Assembly (NCBI RefSeq): GCF_900115955.1
Contig: NZ_FOYL01000005.1
Span: 310,001 to 374,000, forward strand
Direction of reading: 5' to 3'
Source: Lentzea waywayandensis
GTDB lineage: Bacteria > Actinomycetota > Actinomycetes > Mycobacteriales > Pseudonocardiaceae
Length of the DNA stretch: 64,000 nucleotides
Of the stretch, positions 1 to 6,625 are shown piece after piece; positions within the stretch are counted from its first letter, which is position 1, and the number at the start of each line of letters is the position of its first letter. Made by a program: the position numbers and the translations under genes. The notes beneath the pieces are model-generated. The model made no database searches. It worked only from the letters and a program-made list of their open reading frames with translations, and was not told where the DNA came from.

Positions 1-294
1 CCGCAGCCGCGAGAAGGCGAACCCGGCCAGCGTGCCCAGCACGACGTTCGAGATCGCCACGGTCGCCGCCACGATGAACGAGTTCTGCATGGCGAGCCAG
101 AAGTCGACGGTGTCGAAGACGCGGGTGATGTTCTCGACCAGGTTGCCGCCGGGGATCAGCGGTGGGACCTTCTCGCCGAGGACGGAGTTGTCCTTCGACG
201 CGACGATGAACGAGTAGTACAGCGGGAAGATCGAGGCCGCGAGCACGGCGACCAGGAACCCGTAGAGCAGTGGCCCTGCCTTGGCGTTCTTCAC
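1..294 (-). CDS. Carbohydrate ABC transporter permease (MalG type), partial
   Basis: Inner-membrane permease subunit of a sugar importer. Only the first 98 residues are in the window; the gene continues beyond position 1. I chose the GTG at 294 because the reading frame is open to the edge and an AAGGAG ribosome site ends 7 nt before it. The N-terminus has a short basic start (VKNAKAG), a first membrane segment (about residues 9-28) ending in a FPLYYSF motif typical of MalG-like permeases, a periplasmic stretch, and a second membrane segment starting near residue 72 (NSFIVAATVAISNVV). It follows the MalF-type permease gene with a 4-nt gap, so it is the third gene of a binding-protein/MalF/MalG operon. 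The ATPase (usually the shared MsiK) is not visible here. The substrate cannot be read from this fragment. Confidence 0.9.
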   Translation of the reverse strand, partial: MKNAKAGPLLYGFLVAVLAASIFPLYYSFIVASKDNSVLGEKVPPLIPGGNLVENITRVFDTVDFWLAMQNSFIVAATVAISNVVLGTLAGFAFSRLR

Positions 295-298
295 GCGA

Positions 299-1276
299 TC
301 ACTCCTTGCCCGCGATGCGCCGCGTCAGCGTGAAGTTGACGAGCGCGACCAGGAGGACGACCACGAACAGCATCCACGCGATGGTGGCCGCGTAGCCCGC
401 GTCGAACAACCGGAAGCCCTTCTCGTACATGTAGAGCACCAGCGTCTGGAACTGCCGGTCGGAACCGCCGGTGGAGTTGTTCGCGGCGAACCCGGGGTCG
501 AACAGCGCGGGCTCGGCGAACAGCTGCAGACCGCCGATCGTCGAGGTGACGACGGTGAACAGGATCGTCGGCCGGATCGACGGCACGGTGATCGACCAGA
601 ACATCCGCCAGCGACCGGCACCGTCCAAAGTGGCCGACTCGTACATGTCCTTGGGCACCGACTGCATCGCCGCCAGGTACAGCAGCGCGTTGTAGCCGGT
701 CCACCGCCACATGACCATTGTGGACACCGCGAGGTGCGAGGCCCACGTCTCGGCACGCCAGTCGATCGGGTCGATGCCGACGAAGCCCAGCAGGAAGTTC
801 ACGATGCCGAAGTCGCGGCCGAAGAACTGCGCGAACACCAGCGCCACCGCGGCGACCGAGATGACGTTGGGCAGCAGCACGCCGGCCCGCCAGAACGCAC
901 TGCCGCGCAGGCCCCGGTCCAGCAGCGCGGCCAGCCCCAGCGCGGCCAGCAGCTGCGGCACCGTCGAGAGCACGAACAGGCTCAGCGTGTTGAACAGCGC
1001 GTTCCAGAACTTGGTGTCGCCGAACAGCTCGACGTAGTTGGCGAGACCGACGAATCCCTGGTTGCCGTCGATCAGCTGCCAGTCGTGCAGCGACACCCAC
1101 GCCGTGTAGATCAGCGGGTAGAGCCCGAAGATCCCGAACACCAGGAAGAACGGCGTGATGATCAGGTACGGCGTGTACCTGGCGTCCCAGTGGCTCAGCC
1201 GGAAGCGCTTCGGCTCCTTGGAAGGCGAAACCGAGACGGCCGGGGCCGTCTCGGTCTCTTGACGCGTCACCGTCAC
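299..1276 (-). CDS. Carbohydrate ABC transporter permease (MalF type)
   Basis: Inner-membrane permease of a sugar ABC importer, 325 aa, normal length for the family. After a 35-residue cytoplasmic lead it has six predicted membrane segments, the first at about residues 37-58 (IITPFFLVFGIFGLYPLIY). The cytoplasmic coupling (EAA) loop is recognisable around the motif YESATLDGAGRWRMFWSITVP, which contacts the ATPase. The start is a GTG at 1276 whose GTGA overlaps the TGA stop of the upstream binding-protein gene by 4 nt, so translation is probably coupled. It pairs with the partial MalG-type permease downstream. Sugar specificity is not determined by sequence alone; the CebR-like operator upstream hints at an oligosaccharide such as cellobiose, which is inference. 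Confidence 0.93.
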   Translation of the reverse strand: MTVTRQETETAPAVSVSPSKEPKRFRLSHWDARYTPYLIITPFFLVFGIFGLYPLIYTAWVSLHDWQLIDGNQGFVGLANYVELFGDTKFWNALFNTLSLFVLSTVPQLLAALGLAALLDRGLRGSAFWRAGVLLPNVISVAAVALVFAQFFGRDFGIVNFLLGFVGIDPIDWRAETWASHLAVSTMVMWRWTGYNALLYLAAMQSVPKDMYESATLDGAGRWRMFWSITVPSIRPTILFTVVTSTIGGLQLFAEPALFDPGFAANNSTGGSDRQFQTLVLYMYEKGFRLFDAGYAATIAWMLFVVVLLVALVNFTLTRRIAGKE

Positions 1277-2535
1277 TTGGCGGCGTCCGTCGCTTCCTTG
1301 AGCGCCTGGGTCCAGGCTTCAGCAGCGGACTGCTTGCCCTGCTCGACGCGGGTCAGCGCGGTGGCGAACACCGGTCCGACCTTCGAGTCCTTCGTGCCGC
1401 GGTAGGTCGGCTTCAGCGACTCCGCCGAGGTCGCGAAGATCTGGCCGACCGGAGCCTTGCTGAAGTACTCGTTGACCGTGGCCTGCACCTCGGCGTCCTG
1501 GTAGACCTTCGGCTGGCTCGGCAGGTTGCCGGTCTCCTTGAAGATCCGCTTCTGCTGCTCGGGGGCCGTCAGCCACTTGGCCAGCTCGTAGGCCTCCTTG
1601 GGGTTCTTGCCCTGCTTCGGGATGGCGAGGAACGAGCCACCCCAGTTGCCGCCGCCACCGGGCGCCGTCGTCACGTCCCACTTCCCGGCAGCCGCGTCGC
1701 CGGCACCCGCCTTGATCAGCGCGAGCGCCCAGGCCGGGCAGGTGGTGGTGGCGAACGAACCCTGCTTCAGCGCGACGTTCCAGTCCTGGCTGAACGGCTC
1801 GAGGGCACCGGTCTGCTGCTTGGTGCCGAGCGCCGCCGCCGTGTCGAACGCCGTCTTGACCTTGTCGTTCTTCTCCGCGATGTACGAGTCGTCCTTCGCG
1901 AAGTAGCCCTCCTCGGTCTGGTCGAGGATCGCCTTGTAGACGTTGCGGCCCGTGTCGACGAACTTCACGTTCGGCGTCTTGGCCGTGAACGTGTCCGCGG
2001 CCTTCGCGTAGTCGGCCCACGTCGGCCACAGCTTGGCGACCTCGGCCCTGTCGGTGGGCAGACCCGCCGCCGCGAACAGGTCACTGCGGTAGCAGAGACC
2101 GAGGCTGCCCATGTCCGTGCCCAGCCCCAGCACGAACTCACCGCCGTCGGCCGTGCCCTGGTTCCACTTCCACCCGGCCCACTGGTCCTTCAGATCCTTG
2201 GCCCCGTACTCCGCCAGGTTCACGAACTTGTCCTTGGAGGCGCGGAACTGCGAGACCACGCCCTCCTCGAGGGCAACGATGTCCGCGGCACCACGGCCAC
2301 CCGCGAGCTGCGTCGCGAGCTGCGTGTTGTGCTGCTCCATCTTGACCTTGCGCTGCTCGATCTTGATGTTCGAGTGCGAGGCCATGTACTCCTCGATGAG
2401 CTTGTCGTACCCGAAGTCGGAGAACAGACCCAGCGACAGCTCGATCTTGCCGTCGGCCCCGGAACTCCCGCCGCATCCAGCGACCAGAACCATCGCGAGG
2501 GTCGCAGCGACGCTGCCGACCAGTCTTGTGCTCAT
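1273..2535 (-). CDS. Sugar ABC transporter substrate-binding lipoprotein
   Basis: Extracellular solute-binding lipoprotein (family 1 type), 420 aa, that captures a sugar for the two permeases encoded downstream. It has a lipoprotein signal: a short basic start, a hydrophobic core and a lipobox VAGC with the lipidated Cys at residue 21, followed by a Gly/Ser-rich linker. The body shows family features, such as ADIVALEEG in the first lobe and a C-terminal region beginning at about residue 310 (GKNPKEAYELAKWLTAPEQQ) typical of CUT1 binding proteins. The start ATG at 2535 has a strong GAGGAGG site 4-5 nt upstream. It is the first gene of a three-gene operon preceded by a 14-bp LacI-family operator, so induction by the transported sugar is likely. 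Substrate unknown; cello- or other glucosides are plausible from the operator. Confidence 0.93.
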   Translation of the reverse strand: MSTRLVGSVAATLAMVLVAGCGGSSGADGKIELSLGLFSDFGYDKLIEEYMASHSNIKIEQRKVKMEQHNTQLATQLAGGRGAADIVALEEGVVSQFRASKDKFVNLAEYGAKDLKDQWAGWKWNQGTADGGEFVLGLGTDMGSLGLCYRSDLFAAAGLPTDRAEVAKLWPTWADYAKAADTFTAKTPNVKFVDTGRNVYKAILDQTEEGYFAKDDSYIAEKNDKVKTAFDTAAALGTKQQTGALEPFSQDWNVALKQGSFATTTCPAWALALIKAGAGDAAAGKWDVTTAPGGGGNWGGSFLAIPKQGKNPKEAYELAKWLTAPEQQKRIFKETGNLPSQPKVYQDAEVQATVNEYFSKAPVGQIFATSAESLKPTYRGTKDSKVGPVFATALTRVEQGKQSAAEAWTQALKEATDAAK

Positions 2536-2576
2536 CCGTCCTCCTCGACGACGCCGTGAGCGGCGCTTAACTGTGA

Positions 2577-2590
2577 TGAGAGCGCTCTCA
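2577..2590. promoter_or_regulatory. LacI-family operator (CebR-box-like palindrome)
   Basis: Perfect 14-bp palindrome TGAGAGCGCTCTCA, 42 bp upstream of the binding-protein start. It differs from the known Streptomyces CebR box (TGGGAGCGCTCCCA) by one symmetrical base pair. A possible -35 (TTGAGT, minus strand, 2592-2597) and -10-like AGTTAA (2567-2572) flank it, so a bound repressor would block the promoter. No LacI-type gene is in the window. The palindrome is seen directly; the regulator is inferred. Confidence 0.75.
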
Positions 2591-2724
2591 CACTCAACCG
2601 GAGAGGCGCGGGTGTCAAGCGGTCGACATCGTTCCGTAACTTTGTCGTGGCAGGCAACAAAAACCTGGACCGAAACGCCGAGCGTCTCGGATGGGGCGGC
2701 CGCGGGGCCCCCGGAAACGACGAA

Positions 2725-2759
2725 GAGGGACGACCGGGCCCTCGCTCCGGTCGTCCCTC
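2725..2759. terminator. Strong hairpin, terminator-like
   Basis: Perfect 13-bp stem (GAGGGACGACCGG / CCGGTCGTCCCTC) with a 9-nt loop. It lies 470 bp beyond the exporter gene and 190 bp before the importer gene, so it is not tight against any coding end. There is no clear T-run on either side. It may end a long exporter transcript or belong to an unrecognised small transcript. Confidence 0.45.
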
Positions 2760-3109
2760 ACCCCAGGTAGAGGGGCTTGCGGGCCAAAAGTGACGCGCGC
2801 CCTCCAAGATTTTTTCCGAACTCGTGGTTCAGGGGACCGTGAGGCGGGTGGCGAACGCCTGTTCACGCAGGTGAACCGCGAGGCCGGCGGTGAGGGCGGT
2901 CCGAGCGGCTGGCTTGCGGGCCGAGGCGTGCGGGGGGTCGTTGCGTGCGGGTCGTCGCGTTCCAGCGGGGTTGCGATTGCACCGCCTTGCGAGGCGGGCG
3001 CCCGGTGGCACCGCGCGGGGCCGGTTGCCACGCCTGGTCACGTTCCAGCGGAGGGGTCGCCTGCCGTGCGGGCCGTCACCTTGCCGCGCACCCTGCCCGT
3101 GAACGCAGC

Positions 3110-3142
3110 GGAGGCCCGGTGCCCCGACAGCACCGGACCTCC
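3110..3142 (-). terminator. Hairpin downstream of exporter operon
   Basis: Inverted repeat with arms at 3110-3122 (GGAGGCCCGGTGC) and 3130-3142, one G-T pair, 7-nt loop, 88 nt beyond the stop of the FtsX-type permease gene. A second, looser inverted repeat (CCTGGCC at 3189-3195 with GGCCAGG at 3214-3220) lies only 10 nt from the stop. Either could terminate the ABC exporter transcript. Confidence 0.45.
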
Positions 3143-3229
3143 ACCGATCCCCCGGTCGTGCGGCCCCTGTTCCGCACTCCCGAACCCGCCTGGCCGCAGC
3201 CCCCGACAGCCGGGGCCAGGCGGGGTGTC

Positions 3230-5746
3230 CTACGCCTCCGCCATGCCCGCGACCACGGAGTTGCGGGCCGCGCGGCGAGCGGGCAGGGCGGCGGCGATGA
3301 TCGCCGCGACCACGGCCAGCCCGAGCATGATCCCGATCTGGCCGAACGGGATGGAGAAGCTGATCGTGAACTCCGAGTTGGAGATCGCCTCGACCAGCAG
3401 CCACCCGAACCCGGCGCCGAGCAGCACGCCCACGACCGCGCCGATCAGGGCCATCAGGATCGACTCGACCACCAGCATCTGCCGCAGCTGGCCCCTGGTC
3501 AGGCCCAGTGCCCGCAGCAGGGCGGACTCGCGGGTCCGTTCCAGCACCGAGAGCGTCAGCGTGTTCGCGATGCCGAACAGGGCGATGATCAGCGCCAGGC
3601 CGACGAGGGCCCAGATGAACATCAGGATCTGGTCGATCTGCCCGTTCAGCTCCGCCTTGGTCTCGGCCGCGGAGTCCAGCACCGCCACCGGCGAGGTCGC
3701 GATGAACCGTTCCAGGTCGGCGCGGGCCACCGTGATGTCCGTGCCCGGCGCGAGCTTGACCAGCACGTTCTGGTAGCCCTTGACGGGCTCCTTGAGCAGC
3801 GACTGGGCCGCGGCGAGCGTCACGATGCCGGTGCCGTAGCTGTTGTCCTTGATCAGCGCGACGACCTTGAAGTCCTTGCCGCTGATCGGGACGGTGGAGC
3901 CGACGGTGAGGCCCGCCTCCTTGGCCTCCTTCTCCCGCATGGCGATCTCGTTGTCCTTGAGACCGGTCAACGTGCCCGCGGCCGTGTCCGGGCGCACCAG
4001 GGAACCGATCGCGTCGGTCGGGTATCCGGTGACGTCGGCGTACTGGAGCTTCGGCGACTCGCCGTAGGCCCTGAGCTCGGGCGCGACCTGCGCAACGTTG
4101 CGCACCTTCGCGAGGTCGTCGGTGAACTTCTGCGAGAGCGGCTGGCTGTAGACGTTCGACTTGACCGCGTAGTCCGCCGGGAACCGCTTGTCGACCTGCT
4201 CGTTCATGGTCGCGCGGCCACTGCCGGCCACGACCGTCACCATCGCCACGATGGTCACGCCGATCATCAACGCCGCGGTGGTCGCGGCCGTGCGCTTGGG
4301 GTTGCGGCCCGCGTTGGCCGAGGCCAGCTTCGCCGGGACACCGCGCAGCGCCTTGCCGAACAGGCGGTTCACCAGCGGCACGTAGAGCGGGCCGAGCAGC
4401 AGCACCGCCAGCAGCAGCACCATCGTGGCGCCACCGGTGATGAACATCGCCGGCTCTTCCTTCTCCTGCTGGAGGCCGAAGTAGACGGCGGCGCCACCGG
4501 CCAGTGCGATCAGCGTCGCGACGATGATCCGCAGCTTGCCGGTGCGGGCGACGTCGTCGGAGCTGTCCGGCTGCGAGCGCAGGGCGGCCACCGGGGCGAC
4601 CTTCGTGGCGCGGCGGGCGGGCAGCACGGCCGACAGCACCGTCACGACCACGCCGACACCGAAGCCGGCGGCGATGGTCACCCAGGAGATCGGCAGGCGG
4701 ATCGGGGCGTCTTCGCCGCCGGGACCGCCCACGGTGCTGATGAACGCCTGCAGAGCCGCCGAGACGCCGACTCCGCCGAGGAGACCGAGCACGGACGCCG
4801 TGAGACCCATGAAGAGCGCTTCGGCGAGCACGCTGCGGAACACCTGCGAGCGGTTCGCGCCGACGCAACGCAGCAGCGCGAGCTCCTTCGTGCGCTGGGC
4901 GACGAGGATCGTGAAGGTGTTGTAGATGACCATGCCCGCGACGACGAGCGAGATAGCGGCGAACGCGAGCAGAAACGTCTTGATCTCGCCGGCGGCGTCA
5001 CCGACCTGCTCCAGCGTGGCCTGGGTCAGCTGCTCACCGGTCTGCACCTCGTAGCCGCTGCCGATGGCCTTGGTGATGTCGCTGACGAGCTGCTGCTGCG
5101 ACACACCGGGCTTGGCGACCGCGACGATCTCGTAGATCCGCTGCTCCGGGATCACCGTGCGCAGGCCCTCCGGCGAGACCAGGACGTGGTCGCTGCCGGA
5201 CATCGAGATGCTGCTGGCGCCCTGCTGGTAGGTGCCGACGATGGTGAACGCGTGCTCGGCGTTCTCCTCGTCGAGCAGCTTGAGCTTGTCGCCGACCTTG
5301 AGCTTCGCCACCTGGGCGGTCTTGACGTCGATCGCGGCCTCGTCGGCCTTGACCGGGAACTTGCCGTCCTTGAGGTTGAAGTCGCGCAGCTTCTCCGTCG
5401 TGGGCAGCGGCTGCACCATCGCGCCGCGCGCCTTGCCCTCCCCGCTGAGCAACGCGGCGCTGCCGAACTCGCGTGAGTCCGCGCCCTCGACACCGGGCGT
5501 GTTGCGGATCTTCTGCACGAAGTCGGCCGGGATGCCCTTGTCCCGGTCCGGGCTGTTCTCGCCCAGGTGCACGGCCGCGTCGACGTTGCGGGCGCTGCGG
5601 GCGAAGTTGTCCCTGGTCTGTTCCCCGACCGCGTCGCCGAGCACGAGCGTGCCCGTCACGAACGCGACGCCGAGCGCGATGGCGATGCTGGACAGCACCA
5701 GCCGTGCCGTGCGGGCTCGCAGGCCCGCAAGGATGGTCTTCAGCAT
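3230..5746 (-). CDS. FtsX-family ABC transporter permease (MacB-like)
   Basis: Membrane subunit of a MacB/LolCDE-type ABC system, 838 aa. The N-terminal membrane helix (about residues 15-38, LVLSSIAIALGVAFVTGTLVLG) is followed by a large extracellular domain (about 40-260). Then come two FtsX domains, each with several membrane helices: one around residues 265-380 containing the signature AQRTKELALLRCVGANRSQVFRSVLAEAL, and a second at about 705-825 containing LERTRESALLRALGLTRGQLRQMLVVESIL. This duplicated layout is the common actinobacterial form. It follows its ATPase gene with a 7-nt gap. Such systems act by mechanotransmission or export of peptides, lipoproteins or drugs; the substrate here is unknown. 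It may respond to the two giant regulators upstream, but nothing in the sequence proves it. Confidence 0.93.
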   Translation of the reverse strand: MLKTILAGLRARTARLVLSSIAIALGVAFVTGTLVLGDAVGEQTRDNFARSARNVDAAVHLGENSPDRDKGIPADFVQKIRNTPGVEGADSREFGSAALLSGEGKARGAMVQPLPTTEKLRDFNLKDGKFPVKADEAAIDVKTAQVAKLKVGDKLKLLDEENAEHAFTIVGTYQQGASSISMSGSDHVLVSPEGLRTVIPEQRIYEIVAVAKPGVSQQQLVSDITKAIGSGYEVQTGEQLTQATLEQVGDAAGEIKTFLLAFAAISLVVAGMVIYNTFTILVAQRTKELALLRCVGANRSQVFRSVLAEALFMGLTASVLGLLGGVGVSAALQAFISTVGGPGGEDAPIRLPISWVTIAAGFGVGVVVTVLSAVLPARRATKVAPVAALRSQPDSSDDVARTGKLRIIVATLIALAGGAAVYFGLQQEKEEPAMFITGGATMVLLLAVLLLGPLYVPLVNRLFGKALRGVPAKLASANAGRNPKRTAATTAALMIGVTIVAMVTVVAGSGRATMNEQVDKRFPADYAVKSNVYSQPLSQKFTDDLAKVRNVAQVAPELRAYGESPKLQYADVTGYPTDAIGSLVRPDTAAGTLTGLKDNEIAMREKEAKEAGLTVGSTVPISGKDFKVVALIKDNSYGTGIVTLAAAQSLLKEPVKGYQNVLVKLAPGTDITVARADLERFIATSPVAVLDSAAETKAELNGQIDQILMFIWALVGLALIIALFGIANTLTLSVLERTRESALLRALGLTRGQLRQMLVVESILMALIGAVVGVLLGAGFGWLLVEAISNSEFTISFSIPFGQIGIMLGLAVVAAIIAAALPARRAARNSVVAGMAEA

Positions 5747-5753
5747 CGGTAGC

Positions 5754-6506
5754 TCACGCCCCCAGGTGCGTGAGGGCGTTGACGACGGACTCGGTGGTGG
5801 GCTGGTGGATCTCGCCCGCGAGCCGGCCGTCGGCGAGCAGCACCACGCGGTCCGCGTAGCTCGCGGCCACCGGGTCGTGCGTCACCATGATCACGGTCTG
5901 GCCCATCTTGCGGACCGACATGCGCAGGAAGTCGAGGACCTCGGCGCCGCTGCGGGAGTCCAGGTTGCCGGTCGGCTCGTCGGCGAAGATGACCTCGGGA
6001 CGGGCGACCAGGGCGCGGGCACAGGCGACGCGCTGCTGCTGGCCACCGGACAGCTCGGTCGGACGGTGGGTCAGGCGGTCGCGCAGGCCCAGCACGTTGA
6101 CGATCGTGTCGAACCATTCCCTGTCGGGCTTGCGGCCGGCGAGCTCCAGGCCCAGCAGGATGTTCTGCTCGGCGGTCAGCGTCGGCAGCAGGTTGAAGGC
6201 CTGGAACACGAAGCCGACGCGGTCGCGGCGCAGCTTGGTCAGGTCCTTGTCGTTCAGCTTGGTGATCTCGGTCTGTCCGATGTGGATCTCGCCGCTGTCC
6301 ACCGTGTCCAGTCCCGCGAGGCAGTGCATCAGCGTGGACTTGCCGGAGCCGGACGGGCCCATGATCGCGGTGAAACGGCCGGCCTGGAAGGCGACGTTGA
6401 TGCCGTCGAGCGCCCGCACCGCGGTGTCACCCTTGCCGTAGACCTTCACCAGGTTGTGGGCCGCCGCAGCGGTCCGGGTGCCGACCTCGGACACCAGTGC
6501 AGACAT
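5754..6506 (-). CDS. ABC transporter ATP-binding protein (MacB/LolD type)
   Basis: Cytoplasmic ATPase partner of the FtsX-type permease encoded next. It is 250 aa with all motifs intact: Walker A GPSGSGKST (residues 50-58), Q-loop in FVFQAFNLLPTLTAEQN, signature LSGGQQQR, Walker B VIFADEPTGNLDSRSG and the H-loop VTHDP. The DEPTGNLD and FNLLPTLTAEQN signatures place it in the MacB/LolD/FtsE group. I chose the ATG at 6506 over a GTG six codons upstream because the GGAAGG ribosome site ends about 8 nt before this ATG and would be inside the gene otherwise. The 7-nt spacing to the permease supports a two-gene operon. Confidence 0.94.
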   Translation of the reverse strand: MSALVSEVGTRTAAAAHNLVKVYGKGDTAVRALDGINVAFQAGRFTAIMGPSGSGKSTLMHCLAGLDTVDSGEIHIGQTEITKLNDKDLTKLRRDRVGFVFQAFNLLPTLTAEQNILLGLELAGRKPDREWFDTIVNVLGLRDRLTHRPTELSGGQQQRVACARALVARPEVIFADEPTGNLDSRSGAEVLDFLRMSVRKMGQTVIMVTHDPVAASYADRVVLLADGRLAGEIHQPTTESVVNALTHLGA

Positions 6507-6625
6507 GTCGCTTGCCTTCCTCACAGGGGATGTTCCTCGATGAGGAAGAAGCTATGAGGAAGCTGAGTGCGCGGACATCAACTCCGCGACGCGTTGCGCG
6601 TCAGCCTGAGGTATGACAACCAGCG

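Larger units (their letters stand above)
2591..3229. other. 640-bp gap without a recognisable gene
   Basis: Between the importer operon and the end of the exporter gene. No frame on either strand gives a recognisable protein; the open frames present are GC-bias shadows. It holds three inverted repeats, listed separately: a 13-bp perfect stem at 2725-2759 and two downstream of the exporter gene (3110-3142 and 3189-3220). I see nothing else. Confidence 0.5.

Noticed and set aside
2829-4868. 679-codon minus-strand frame overlapping the FtsX gene
   Set aside because: Arg/Gly-rich shadow in another frame of a clearly recognised permease gene.
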